Below are positions 8,307 to 16,690 of a stretch of 64,000 nucleotides of DNA, piece after piece. The translations under genes and the position numbers were made by a program. The DNA comes from Kibdelosporangium sp. MJ126-NF4 (GTDB lineage: Bacteria > Actinomycetota > Actinomycetes > Mycobacteriales > Pseudonocardiaceae), in the NCBI RefSeq assembly GCF_000826545.1, contig NZ_CDME01000002.1:310001-374000 (forward strand), read 5' to 3'. Under the pieces are notes generated by a model. It searched no databases. It saw only the letters and a list, made by a program, of their open reading frames with translations, and had not been told where the DNA came from. The first letter of the stretch is position 1; every line of letters begins with the position of its first letter.

Positions 8307-9071
8307 ATGACGCATCCCGCGACCGCGGTACTGGAGTACCACCTGGCCGGTTACCGCCGGGTGTGGCGCAGCACGGTGGCCAGCTCACTCGCCATGCCGG
8401 TGTTGTTCTTCCTCGGCATGGGCCTGGCCGTCGGTGCCTATGTGGACCGTGGCGGCGCACTTCCCGTGCCGTACCTGGACTACATCGCGCCGGGCCTGAT
8501 CGCTTTCGCCGGACTGCAGATCGCGGTCGGCGAAGGTGGCTTCCCCGTGCTGACGAACTTCAAGTGGCAGAAGATCTACGACAGCATGGCAGCGGCGCCG
8601 TTGCGGATCGCCGACATGGTCCTCGGCAGGCTGGGCTACATCGCCATCCGCGTGATGGTCGCGGCCGTCGCGTTCCTGGTGGTGATGCTCGCTTTCGGCG
8701 CGGTCGGCTCCGTGCTCGCGGTGACCACACCGTTCGTGGCCGCGCTGGTGGGCGTGGCGACCGCGGCGCCGATGTTCGCGTTCGCGGCCAGTGTGAACAG
8801 TGCGAACCTGATGGCGGTGATCACCAGGGTCGGGTTGTTGCCGATGATGTTGTTCTCCGGCGTGTTCTTCCCGGTCGAGCAACTACCAGCGCTGGTTCGC
8901 CCGGTTGCGTACGCGTTGCCGTTGTGGAGCGGAGTGGAACTGTGCCGCGCCACCACGCTCGCGATTCCCGCCGCGTGGCCCGTTGTTCTGCACGGCGCGT
9001 TGCTCGTGGCGTGGCTGGTTGTCGGCTTCTGGCTGGCGTGTGTGCGGTTCCGTAAGCGGTTGGGGACCTGA
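8307..9071 (+). CDS. ABC-2 type transporter permease
   Basis: A 254-residue integral membrane protein with about six hydrophobic segments and the ABC-2 pattern: a cytoplasmic N-terminal helix, a mid-region amphipathic loop (FKWQKIYDSMAAAPLRI), and MMLFSGVFFPVEQLP near the C-terminal third. ATG directly follows the ATPase stop, and its own stop overlaps the next start by one base. It probably forms a heterodimeric channel with the following permease, driven by the ATPase upstream. Confidence 0.86.
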   Translation: MTHPATAVLEYHLAGYRRVWRSTVASSLAMPVLFFLGMGLAVGAYVDRGGALPVPYLDYIAPGLIAFAGLQIAVGEGGFPVLTNFKWQKIYDSMAAAPLRIADMVLGRLGYIAIRVMVAAVAFLVVMLAFGAVGSVLAVTTPFVAALVGVATAAPMFAFAASVNSANLMAVITRVGLLPMMLFSGVFFPVEQLPALVRPVAYALPLWSGVELCRATTLAIPAAWPVVLHGALLVAWLVVGFWLACVRFRKRLGT

Positions 9072-9889
9072 TGGTCGCGGTCGTGCTTGGTCGTGTCGTA
9101 GCGGGGGATGCGGTGCGTTCCGGCCATGTCGGTGCGGTGACCGCGCGGGATCTCACGCTCATCCGCAGCGCCAGTTCGTACTTCTGGCTCGTGCTGTCCG
9201 GCTTCCTGGAGCCGCTGCTGTACCTGTTGGCGGTTGGCTGGGGCGTGGGGGCGCTGATCGGCGCGGTACCGCTCGAGGACAGCCGAACCGTGCCGTATCA
9301 GACCTTCATCGCACCGGCTCTGCTTGCCACGTCGGCGATGAACGGTGCGTTGGCCGAAGCGACCATCAACTTCTTCGCGAAACTCCGCTACCTGAAACAC
9401 TACGATTCGGTGTTGAACACGCCGGTGACACCGGCGGAGATCACCTTCGGCGAGTTGCTCTGGGCCACTGTCCGCGGCGCGCTCTACAGCGTGGCGTTCC
9501 TGCTGGTGATGGTCATGATGGGCCTGGTGACGCCCTGGGCGGCGCTCGCAGCGCTCCCCGCGGCGCTGCTGATCTGCCTGGCGTTCAGCGCTCTGGGCCT
9601 GGCGATGTCCACCTTCATGCGGAACTGGTCGGATTTCGAGTACTCCGGCGTCGTGCAGTTCGCCCTGTTCGTGTTCTCGGGCACGTTCGTACCCTTGTCG
9701 ACGTTCCCGGAACCACTGCGAATCCTGGTGGAACTGACACCGCTCTACCACGGTGTCGACCTGATCCGAGCGATCACACTCGGCCCACTTACCTGGACCG
9801 TGGTGCTGAACGTGCTGTACCTCGTGCTGTTGACGCTGACCGCAGCGGCTGTGGCGGCCCGCCGAATGCGTCATCACCTCCGGACTTAG
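9071..9889 (+). CDS. ABC-2 type transporter permease
   Basis: A 272-residue membrane protein of the same type as its upstream neighbour. It has six hydrophobic stretches, the loop FFAKLRYLKHYDSVLNTPVTP, and SGTFVPLSTFPEPLR before the last helices. The start overlaps the previous stop (TGATG), so translation is coupled. Together the ATPase and the two permeases make a complete exporter. Its N-terminus is longer than that of its partner and begins with a soluble stretch of about 25 residues. Confidence 0.86.
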   Translation: MVAVVLGRVVAGDAVRSGHVGAVTARDLTLIRSASSYFWLVLSGFLEPLLYLLAVGWGVGALIGAVPLEDSRTVPYQTFIAPALLATSAMNGALAEATINFFAKLRYLKHYDSVLNTPVTPAEITFGELLWATVRGALYSVAFLLVMVMMGLVTPWAALAALPAALLICLAFSALGLAMSTFMRNWSDFEYSGVVQFALFVFSGTFVPLSTFPEPLRILVELTPLYHGVDLIRAITLGPLTWTVVLNVLYLVLLTLTAAAVAARRMRHHLRT

Positions 9890-9965
9890 AAACGCGCGGA
9901 ACAGTGGTGCGTTCCTAACGCGCCACGCGGTGGCGGAGGTGGACCACTCGGTCAGCTATTCGGTG

Positions 9966-10021
9966 TTGCTAAGTACCGGTAGTCAGCGCTACTGTGTACT
10001 GGTACTCAGTACCACTGAGTA
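9966..10021 (+). promoter_or_regulatory. Promoter with 19-bp dyad operator before the second ABC exporter
   Basis: A sigma-70-like promoter is visible: TTGCTA at 9966-9971, an 18-base spacer and TACTGT at 9990-9995. Just downstream lies the perfect dyad TACTCAGTACCACTGAGTA at 10003-10021 (8-base arms, ACC centre). A second, overlapping palindrome, TGGTACTCAGTACCA, lies at 10000-10014. The dyad would cover the transcription start, so a repressor bound there should block initiation. The ABC ATPase gene starts at 10049 with AAAAGGG before it. The size and symmetry suit a TetR-type repressor, but no regulator gene is adjacent. Confidence 0.6.
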
Positions 10022-10048
10022 TTCGAGGGCACCGGAAAAGGGATCCAC

Positions 10049-10830
10049 ATGACAGCCAGTCAGACCCAGGGGTTGGCGATCCGCGTTCAAGGCCTGGAGA
10101 AGTCGTACAAGGACCTGCGGGTGCTGCGCGGCGTGGACTTCGACGTGCCGCGGGGCAGCATCTTCGCCCTGCTCGGGTCCAACGGGGCAGGCAAGACCAC
10201 GATCGTGAGAATCCTGTCCACGCTGCTCAAGGCAGACGCGGGGACGGCAACCGTGAACGGCTTGGACGTCGCGACGCAATCGCTGAACGTGCGCGAGTCC
10301 ATCAGCCTCACCGGACAGTTCGCGGCTGTCGACGAGATCCTCAGCGGCCGGGAGAACCTCGTGCTGGTCGCCAAACTACGCCACGTCAAGGATCCGGGCG
10401 GGATCGCGGACGGTCTGCTGGACCGCTTCGCGCTGACCGACGCGGCCGCGCGCAGGGTGGCGACGTACTCGGGCGGCATGCGCCGCCGCCTCGACATCGC
10501 GATGAGCCTCATCGGCAACCCCCCGGTCGTCTTCCTCGACGAGCCGACGACCGGGCTCGACCCCGAGGCACGCATCGAGGTGTGGGAAACGGTCAGGCAA
10601 CTGGCCGGTCAGGGCACGACGTGCTGCTCACGACGCAGTACCTGGACGAAGCCGAACAACTCGCCGACCGGATCGCGATCCTGCACGAGGGCCGGATCAT
10701 CGTGAACGGCACCCTCACCGAACTCAAGCAACTGCTCCCGCCAGCCAAGGTCGAGTACATCGAGAAGCAGCCAACCCTCGAGGACGTCTTCCTCACGCTC
10801 GTCGGTGCCAACAGCAAGGAACAACGATGA
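10049..10830 (+). pseudogene. ABC transporter ATP-binding protein, single-base frameshift
   Basis: The first 191 codons read as a DrrA-type ATPase with Walker [10 protein letters not shown], signature YSGGMRRRL and Walker [16 protein letters not shown]. After GQGTT, near 10621, the frame is lost and this frame ends at 10705. The missing part, [21 protein letters not shown] to [11 protein letters not shown], continues in the -1 frame and stops at 10830, four bases into the permease gene. One extra G near 10621 would restore a normal protein of about 260 residues. There is no slippery heptamer, so a real mutation or a sequencing error is more likely than programmed frameshifting. The H-loop and D-loop end lie in the displaced part. 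Confidence 0.8.
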
Positions 10831-11588
10831 GCAAGCATTTCTTCGGCGACACCGCGGTCCTACTGGGACGGTCCATGACGCACATCAGGCGCAGCGTGGA
10901 CACCATCATCACGACGGCGATCATGCCGGTCGCCATGATGCTGCTGTTCGTCTACGTGTTCGGCGGGGCGATCACCACAGGGGCGGATTCGTATGTGAAC
11001 TACCTGCTGCCCGGCATCCTGCTCATCACGATCGCCTCGGGCATCTCCTACACGGCGTTCCGGCTCTTCACCGATATGAAGAGCGGCATTGTCGAGCGAC
11101 TCCAGTCCATGCCGATCGCACGCTCGAGCGTCCTGTGGGCACACGTGCTGACCTCGTTGATCGCCAACCTGATCTCGCTCGTGATCGTCGTGGGCGTCGC
11201 CCTGCTGATGGGCTTTCGTTCGAGCGCGGGCGCTCCGGCCTGGCTCGGGGTTGCCGGTATCCTGCTCCTGTTCACCCTGGCGTTGACCTGGCTGGCCGTC
11301 ATCCCCGGTCTGACCGCGAAGTCGGTGGAAGGCGCGGGCGTGTTCGCCTACCCGCTGATGTTCCTGCCGTTCCTCAGCTCGGCGTTCGTGCCCACCGGCA
11401 CCATGCCCGGCCCGGTGCGCGCCTTCGCCGAGAACCAGCCGGTGACGTCGATCGTCAACGCCATCCGCAACCTGTACGCGGAAAAGCCGCTCGGCAACGA
11501 CATCTGGATCGCCCTCGCCTGGTGCGTCGGCATCCTCATCGTCACGTACTTCTTCGCCACGGCCGCCTACCGCCGCAAGATCGCCTGA
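10827..11588 (+). CDS. ABC-2 type transporter permease (DrrB-like)
   Basis: A 253-residue membrane protein with six hydrophobic segments and the DrrB-type pattern, including the loop [23 protein letters not shown] and [19 protein letters not shown]. The start overlaps the end of the frameshifted ATPase gene by ATGA, as in drrAB-type pairs. It would form a homodimeric exporter with that ATPase. If the frameshift is real, the permease would need another ATPase, for instance the intact one at 7305. Confidence 0.86.
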   Translation: MSKHFFGDTAVLLGRSMTHIRRSVDTIITTAIMPVAMMLLFVYVFGGAITTGADSYVNYLLPGILLITIASGISYTAFRLFTDMKSGIVERLQSMPIARSSVLWAHVLTSLIANLISLVIVVGVALLMGFRSSAGAPAWLGVAGILLLFTLALTWLAVIPGLTAKSVEGAGVFAYPLMFLPFLSSAFVPTGTMPGPVRAFAENQPVTSIVNAIRNLYAEKPLGNDIWIALAWCVGILIVTYFFATAAYRRKIA

Positions 11589-11648
11589 TCGCAGCACATA
11601 CCGCTGGAGGGCATGGCCCCCGATCTCCGGTGGTGGCCGCGGTCGTGT

Positions 11649-11669
11649 GATCTCGGCCCTGGCGAGATC
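11649..11669. terminator. Hairpin between convergent genes
   Basis: GATCTCG at 11649-11655 and CGAGATC at 11663-11669 form a perfect 7-bp stem with a 7-base loop. It lies between the ends of the permease (11588) and the convergent YCII-like gene (11678), the place for a shared terminator. No U-tract follows, which is common in actinomycetes. Confidence 0.5.
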
Positions 11670-11677
11670 GGGATCGT

Positions 11678-12016
11678 TCACGCGGGCAGGGCGTCACCGG
11701 GGAAGCCGTGGCACGGGTGAACCTCGCAGCGCATCATCCCGGCTTGCACGCAAGGGTCTTCTGCCATGATCTCCGAGGCCTTCTCGGCTGGCACCGTCAT
11801 GATCGCGACGCCTGCCACGGTGTCGGAGGCGACCGGGCACAGAACCGCGATCACTCCTTCGGCGCGCAGCGACACCATGCGCCGCTGGTGTTCGAGCTCG
11901 ATGGCGTCCGCGCCGTCCATGGTCCGCTTCGGCCCCCAGTGAAGGATTGCCAGGCTGTAGGGTTTCGCGGTCGCGGCCAGGGCCTGAATCTGTTTGTCGG
12001 TCACCGTTGTGCTCAT
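11678..12016 (-). CDS. YCII-related domain protein
   Basis: A 112-residue protein starting at ATG 12016, with GAGGAGA upstream. The residues AILHWGPKRTM and the later CEVHPCHGFPGDAL fit a YCII/dimeric alpha-beta barrel protein, a family of small proteins related to muconolactone isomerase folds with few known functions. The next gene on the same strand, upstream, is the alpha/beta hydrolase; the 96-base gap makes a shared transcript possible. Confidence 0.6.
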   Translation of the reverse strand: MSTTVTDKQIQALAATAKPYSLAILHWGPKRTMDGADAIELEHQRRMVSLRAEGVIAVLCPVASDTVAGVAIMTVPAEKASEIMAEDPCVQAGMMRCEVHPCHGFPGDALPA

Positions 12017-12112
12017 GATGTCTCCTCGGTTTTCGACGCGCCTGATGAATGTCACCGGATCCCTTCCGAGGTTCCTCTGGGCGACGCCGGGAACGGTAGC
12101 AGTGAAAGTTCC

Positions 12113-13087
12113 TTAAGGGAACCTTTGGTGGAACTGGTCCCGGTCGGCGTAGGAGCGCGCGCCGTGATTGTCGAGGAAGCGACGCTGCTCGGCGGCGGCC
12201 GCCAAGTCCTCTGGGGTGTCGCCGCCGAACCCGCCATGCGGCATGGCCTCGAAGACGTGCAGTTCGGCGTCCACACCGGCAGTGCGCAGGTTGCGGTGCA
12301 TTCGGACGGTGTTGGACAGGAACAGGTCGCGTGTGCCACTCCGAAGGAACGTGGGCGGGAAACCGGACAGATCGCCCAGGAGTGGGGAGAGATACGGATC
12401 TCGCAGGTCGGCCGTTGCCGCGTAGAGTGCGGTCGGCTCTCGCAGGCTGCGCAGGACGTTGTCCACGCCTGCCAGGGTCTGGAAGGTGTCGCCCGCTTCG
12501 GTGAGGTCGACCTGCGGGCTGTTGAGCACCAGGGCAGCGGGCATCGGCAGCCCGATGTCCTTGGCGCGCAGCAGAAGTGCCGCGGCGATGTTTCCTCCCG
12601 CGGAGTCGCCTCCGACGAACACCCGCGATGGATCGCGGTCCCGTGACAGGCGCCGGTAGACGGCGATGGCGTCGTCCAGCGCGGCTGGGTACGGATGCAG
12701 CGGCGGCAGCCGGTAGTCCACGCCCCACACGACCATGCCGGTGGACAGTGCGGTCCTGGCTGTCGTCGCGCGGCACGCGTCCCCGCCGCCGACCAGGAGA
12801 CCTCCGGGGTGCATCCACAGGAACACCGGCTCGTCCGCCGCCTCCTCGCCCCCGTGGGGCCTCGCGGCGTACACGGTGGTGCCCTCGACGTCGATGTCCT
12901 CGACGGTGACGGGCAGGTCGGAGATCGGGAACCGCTGGGCCGTGGATCGATTCGCCTGCTCGGCCATCGCTAGCCACGCGTCTGTGTCCTCGGCGGCCGG
13001 GTATGACAGTTCGCCGACGTCCAGGGCGAGCCACGTGCGCGCCTGCTCGCTGACCGTGGACGGAGCAGGGAACGTTCGCTGGCTCAT
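12113..13087 (-). CDS. Alpha/beta hydrolase, hormone-sensitive lipase (HSL) family
   Basis: A 324-residue esterase. The oxyanion-hole motif is HPGG followed by GGG, the nucleophile elbow is GDSAGG, the acid is Asp in SGTRDLF and the base is His in MPHGGFG. This is the HSL/family IV pattern for short acyl esters. No signal peptide is visible, so it is probably cytoplasmic. ATG 13087 was chosen because GAGGAG lies 8 bases upstream; a longer reading to 13165 is Arg/Ser-rich and unlikely. It is divergent from a TetR regulator, which probably controls it. Confidence 0.85.
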   Translation of the reverse strand: MSQRTFPAPSTVSEQARTWLALDVGELSYPAAEDTDAWLAMAEQANRSTAQRFPISDLPVTVEDIDVEGTTVYAARPHGGEEAADEPVFLWMHPGGLLVGGGDACRATTARTALSTGMVVWGVDYRLPPLHPYPAALDDAIAVYRRLSRDRDPSRVFVGGDSAGGNIAAALLLRAKDIGLPMPAALVLNSPQVDLTEAGDTFQTLAGVDNVLRSLREPTALYAATADLRDPYLSPLLGDLSGFPPTFLRSGTRDLFLSNTVRMHRNLRTAGVDAELHVFEAMPHGGFGGDTPEDLAAAAEQRRFLDNHGARSYADRDQFHQRFP

Positions 13088-13172
13088 GACTGGGCTCCTC
13101 GATCGAGGCGACTCGCTGGGGCGGTGTCGACGATGATGTTCGTGGCGTACTGTCGGACCGAGCACTAGGTTA

Positions 13173-13201
13173 ACTCTCTAAATTTAGTCACACAAGAGAG
13201 T
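13173..13201. promoter_or_regulatory. Probable TetR operator in the hydrolase/TetR intergenic region
   Basis: ACTCTCT at 13173-13179 and AGAGAGT at 13195-13201 are inverted repeats 15 bases apart. Inside them is the perfect 10-bp palindrome CTAAATTTAG at 13178-13187. The element is AT-rich compared with its surroundings and ends 7 bases before the TetR start at 13209. Autoregulation plus control of the divergent hydrolase is the simplest reading. Confidence 0.5.
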
Positions 13202-13208
13202 GGGACGG

Positions 13209-13826
13209 ATGCCCAGAACCAGCGAACGCGGCGGCCCGCGGACACGCGCCCGGATCCTGGAGGTCGCCAACCGGTTGTTCCTCGAGCGTGGGTACGAAGG
13301 CGTCACCGTCGCCGAGATCGCGCGCGAGGCGGGCGTCTCGAGCGTGACGGTCTTCAACCACTTCGCGCGCAAGGAAGACCTCTTCATGGACCGCGCGGTC
13401 GACGCGGCCGACCTGCTGCGCTCGGCCGTCCGCGACCGCGCACCGGGCGTCGATGTGCTGACGTCCTTGCGGGACACGAGCTTCCGCCTGTTCGACTCCC
13501 GGCACCCGCTCTCCGGTCTCGCTGACCGTTCCGTACCGTTCTTCAGGACGGTCGCGGAGTCACCCGCGCTTGTCGCAAGGGCGCGAGCCATCGCGTTCGA
13601 ACTCCAGACGATGCTGACCGACGAACTCGACCGTGACCCGGCCTTCGACGGCGACGCGACGTTGCTCGCCGTGTTCTTCATCGCCGGTTACAGCGCGGTG
13701 TTGACGCAAACCGCACGCCACGTCATCGCGGGCGAGCCGACAAGCGCACTCGTTCAGGGCCATCGCGCGCGCCTCGAACGGCTGTTCACAGCCCTGTACG
13801 ACGGAGTCGGCCCGGCCCGGCTGTAA
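13209..13826 (+). CDS. TetR/AcrR family regulator
   Basis: A 205-residue regulator. The N-terminal helix-turn-helix is ARILEVANRLFLERGYEGVTV followed by AEIAREAGVSSVTVFNHFARKEDL, a textbook TetR DNA-binding domain. The C-terminal helices form the ligand pocket and dimer face. ATG 13209 is preferred over GTG 13200 because the latter lies inside the dyad arm. It is divergent from the HSL hydrolase and likely represses it until a ligand binds. Confidence 0.85.
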   Translation: MPRTSERGGPRTRARILEVANRLFLERGYEGVTVAEIAREAGVSSVTVFNHFARKEDLFMDRAVDAADLLRSAVRDRAPGVDVLTSLRDTSFRLFDSRHPLSGLADRSVPFFRTVAESPALVARARAIAFELQTMLTDELDRDPAFDGDATLLAVFFIAGYSAVLTQTARHVIAGEPTSALVQGHRARLERLFTALYDGVGPARL

Positions 13827-13872
13827 GCTCCGGGCGGCGTCAGTAGTTGTTGGGAGCAGGCGGGGTGGTGTG

Positions 13873-14766
13873 ATGGAACTCCGCGAGATCGAGATTTTCC
13901 TGGTTCTGGCCGACGAGCTGCATTTTGGTCGGACGGCCGAGCGGCTGTTCCTGTCGCCGTCGCGGATCAGCCAGACGGTGCGTGTGCTGGAGTCGCGGGT
14001 CGGTGGGTCGTTGTTCGAGCGGACGTCGCGGCGGGTGCGGTTGACGCCGCTGGGGGAGCGCTTGCGGGATCGGCTGCGTCCGGCCTATGAGGAGATCCAC
14101 CGGGCGTTCGGTGAGGTCCGTGAGGTGGCGTCGGGGATCACGGGGACGTTGCGGATCAGCCTGCTGAACTTCGTGGCCGGTGGGCCGGTGTTCGCCGAGA
14201 TCGTGCGGGTGTTCACGACCGCGCACCCGGGGTGTGAGGTCGTTGTGTACGAGGCGTTTCCCGGTGAGGCGCTCAACCGGCTCCGGCGCGGTGAGCTGGA
14301 TCTGGTGGCGCACTGGTTGCCGGTCCGGCAACCGGATCTGACGGTAGGGCCGGTTGTCCTGCGTGACGACCGCGCGGTCGCGGTCCGTGTTGGACACCCG
14401 CTGGCCGAGCGTGGCCATGCCACCCCAGCGGATCTCGAGACGTTCCCGATGGTTGACGCGACCGACGTGGTTCCCCCGGAGACGCTTGAGGTGCTTTATC
14501 CCGGCCCGGTCGGTCGGCACCGCGAGGGACGGATGGTCGAGGTGTTGTCCCTGGTGGCCCGCGGCGAGATCGTGCACCCCACCGTGGCCAGCCTGATGGA
14601 CTACTACAGTCATCCCGATGTGTCGGTGGTTCCCCTTCGTGGCATGCCTGCGTTGGAGAGCGCACTCATGTGGGTGACCGAGCGGGAGACCGTGGCCGTC
14701 CGGGCGTTCGCCGCGATCGCCGCCGAGTTGTCGAACACCGCTCCGGCGACCGGGTCGCCTCCCTGA
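13873..14766 (+). CDS. LysR family transcriptional regulator
   Basis: A 297-residue LysR regulator. The N-terminal winged helix is visible as MELREIEIFLVLADELHFGR followed by TAERLFLSPSRISQTVRVLE. The C-terminal periplasmic-binding-like domain begins near residue 90 (GTLRISLLNF). Its start is ATG 13873 after a GTG; GGGGTGG lies upstream. Its last 157 bases overlap, antisense, the 3' end of the amidohydrolase gene. LysR proteins often control neighbouring metabolic genes; the target here is not evident. Confidence 0.86.
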   Translation: MELREIEIFLVLADELHFGRTAERLFLSPSRISQTVRVLESRVGGSLFERTSRRVRLTPLGERLRDRLRPAYEEIHRAFGEVREVASGITGTLRISLLNFVAGGPVFAEIVRVFTTAHPGCEVVVYEAFPGEALNRLRRGELDLVAHWLPVRQPDLTVGPVVLRDDRAVAVRVGHPLAERGHATPADLETFPMVDATDVVPPETLEVLYPGPVGRHREGRMVEVLSLVARGEIVHPTVASLMDYYSHPDVSVVPLRGMPALESALMWVTERETVAVRAFAAIAAELSNTAPATGSPP

Positions 14767-15923
14767 AGGACCAGCCAGATCCGGTCCTGGTCGCGCAGCA
14801 CCATCGGATCGGTCAGCGGGTCGCCGTCCACTATGACGAGGTCCGCGATCTTGCCGGGCTGGATGGTGCCGAGTCGGTCGGCCAGGCCGAGCGCGTGGGC
14901 GCCGGTCGCGGTAGCGGCGAGCAGCGCCTCGTGTGTGGTCATGCCGTGCTCGACCAGGCGGGTCAGCTCGACAGCGGCGTCGGAGAACGGCTGCCAGTCG
15001 TGGCCGAGTGCGATGGGCACGCCCGCGGCCCGCGCGGCGAGCAAGGTGCGTGACGCCTCAGCCAGATTGTGCTGGGCGAGCCGGACCAGGGGCGCGGTCC
15101 ACTGTCCGGATGCGACACCGTAGTAGCAGGACAAGGTGGGCACGAGGACCTGGCCGGTGGCGGCCATCTTGTCGAGCAGATCGGGCCGCTGGTTGAGGTA
15201 CATCCCGTGCTCGATCGTGTCGGCGCCCAGCCTGATGGCCAGTTCGGTCCCGGCCAGGCCCTCGGCGTGCGCGGCCACCCGGTAACCCAGTCGGTGTGCC
15301 TCGTCGACCAGCGCGGCGATCTCGGGACCGGTCAGCTGCGCGGGATGGGGATCCTCCAGCTCGACCGAACGGGCACCGGTGGACATGACCTTGACGAAGT
15401 CCGCGCCGCGGCGTACCTGCTCGCGAACTGCCTTGCGCACCTCGTCGGGCCCGTCCGCCTCGCGGTACATGCCGTCGAAGAAACGTCCGCCGGGCGCTGT
15501 CGCGGACACGATTTTGCCGCAGGTCAGCACGCGTGGCCCGGAGAAGGCCCCGTATCGCATCGCCTGGCGGGCCGTGACCACCTCGTCGCCGTACGAGCCG
15601 ACATCACGGAGAGTCGTGAAGCCCATCCGCAGGGCCTTACGCAGGCCAGTGGCCACGAAATGCGCCGTCAGCCCCGGCCAGAGTGGTTCGGCGCCGTCCT
15701 CGGGCGTCGGCGGGGTGGCGAAGACGTGGGCGTGCGCGTCGATCAGTCCCGGCAGGACAGTACGCCCGGCCAGGTCGATCACGTCCACATTGTCGGGCAC
15801 ATTGTCGGGCACGGCACCGGCCCGATCCTCCGCGGCGATCAGTCCATCCTCGACCAGGATCGCCCGGCCGTCGCGGGCCTCGGCCCCGGTCGCGTCGAAC
15901 ACTCGGGCGTTGGTCAACCACAT
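14610..15923 (-). CDS. Metal-dependent amidohydrolase (prolidase/imidazolonepropionase-like)
   Basis: A protein of about 437 residues. LIDAHAHVF holds the first metal histidines, FVKVMS the candidate carboxylated lysine, VAAHAEG and EHGM further ligands, and LGHD the catalytic Asp. The C-terminal PGKIADLVIVDGDPL is the small beta-sandwich typical of this superfamily. ATG 15923 (MWLTNARVFDATG) is where family similarity begins; ATG 15983 would add 20 unusual residues and sits in a dyad. The last 43 residues go beyond the family fold and run antisense over the LysR gene, which suggests loss of the original stop. Confidence 0.8.
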   Translation of the reverse strand: MWLTNARVFDATGAEARDGRAILVEDGLIAAEDRAGAVPDNVPDNVDVIDLAGRTVLPGLIDAHAHVFATPPTPEDGAEPLWPGLTAHFVATGLRKALRMGFTTLRDVGSYGDEVVTARQAMRYGAFSGPRVLTCGKIVSATAPGGRFFDGMYREADGPDEVRKAVREQVRRGADFVKVMSTGARSVELEDPHPAQLTGPEIAALVDEAHRLGYRVAAHAEGLAGTELAIRLGADTIEHGMYLNQRPDLLDKMAATGQVLVPTLSCYYGVASGQWTAPLVRLAQHNLAEASRTLLAARAAGVPIALGHDWQPFSDAAVELTRLVEHGMTTHEALLAATATGAHALGLADRLGTIQPGKIADLVIVDGDPLTDPMVLRDQDRIWLVLQGGDPVAGAVFDNSAAIAANARTATVSRSVTHMSALSNAGMPRRGTTDTSG

Positions 15924-15976
15924 GCTCTGCACCCGGTCAGCCTGCGCGGCCCACCTCGACTCGAACAACAACCATC

Positions 15977-15997
15977 GGCTCATCGCATCGATGAGCC
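15977..15997. promoter_or_regulatory. Perfect 21-bp dyad upstream of the amidohydrolase gene
   Basis: GGCTCATCG at 15977-15985 and CGATGAGCC at 15989-15997 are perfect 9-base arms around CAT. It lies about 55 bases before the preferred amidohydrolase start and 120 bases before the divergent gene at 16116. This is a regulator-sized site, which also argues against the upstream ATG 15983 inside it being used for translation. The binding protein is unknown. Confidence 0.5.
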
Positions 15998-16115
15998 ACG
16001 CTCAACGATGTGGTGAGCCGACCGCCGTTGTTCCCGCCAAGAAGTTCGTCCGAGGATGTAGAGAACAGCGACACGGCTTCGACGTCCCTGTGAACGCACC
16101 GCCGAGGAGGACACG

Positions 16116-16676
16116 ATGAACGCGGCCAAACGGGACCCACAGCACGAGCGCCCCCGGACACGACGGGCGGCCGGTAGGGACTACGAGGAGTGGTTCGCCC
16201 TGCTCGACCAGTGGGGCGCGCCCGGCCGTCCGTTCCGTGAGATCGCCGACTGGCTGGAGAACGAGCACGCACTGAGCGCGTGGTGGGCGCAGAAACTGAT
16301 CGTCGAGTACGAGCAGGCGCGCGGGTTGCGTCCACCGGGCGCACGCCCCGACGGCACCTTCACCGTCGGCGCCAGCAAGACGATGGGTGTGCCCGTCGAA
16401 CGCCTCTACCGGGCCGTCACCGATCCCCAGGAGCGGCAGCGATGGCTGCCCGATGTCGTGCTGCGTGAACGCACATCGCGGCCACTCCGGTCGGTCCGCT
16501 TCGACCGGGACGGCGACGGTACCCGGGTCAGCGTCACGTTCGACGCCAAGGGCGATGGCCGCAGCCAGGTCGCCGTGGAGCAAGAACTGCTGCCCGACCC
16601 TGCCACGGCGCAGCAGGCCAAAGTGTTCTGGCGGGAACGACTGGCCGACCTCAAGACCGTACTTGAGAACGAGTGA
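16116..16676 (+). CDS. DUF4287/SRPBCC-domain protein
   Basis: A 186-residue protein. The first ~75 residues (YEEWFALLDQWGAPG, IADWLENEHALSAWWAQKL) match the DUF4287-type N-terminal region. The rest (FTVGASKTMGVPVERLYRAV onward) is an AHSA1/SRPBCC ligand-binding fold. The fold holds hydrophobic small molecules; the exact role is unknown. ATG 16116 follows a strong GAGGAGG. It leads a three-gene run with a VOC protein and a small membrane protein. Confidence 0.75.
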   Translation: MNAAKRDPQHERPRTRRAAGRDYEEWFALLDQWGAPGRPFREIADWLENEHALSAWWAQKLIVEYEQARGLRPPGARPDGTFTVGASKTMGVPVERLYRAVTDPQERQRWLPDVVLRERTSRPLRSVRFDRDGDGTRVSVTFDAKGDGRSQVAVEQELLPDPATAQQAKVFWRERLADLKTVLENE

Positions 16677-16690
16677 GAGGAAAGAAGACC

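Noticed and set aside
10610..10630. Programmed -1 frameshift in the ABC ATPase
   Set aside because: No X-XXY-YYZ slippery heptamer or following structure was seen, and a single inserted base restores the frame, so mutation or sequencing error is simpler.
12105..12125. GTTCC-TTAAG-GGAAC small dyad after the HSL hydrolase gene
   Set aside because: Arms of only five bases next to a stop codon. It could be a weak terminator or chance; not listed as a feature.
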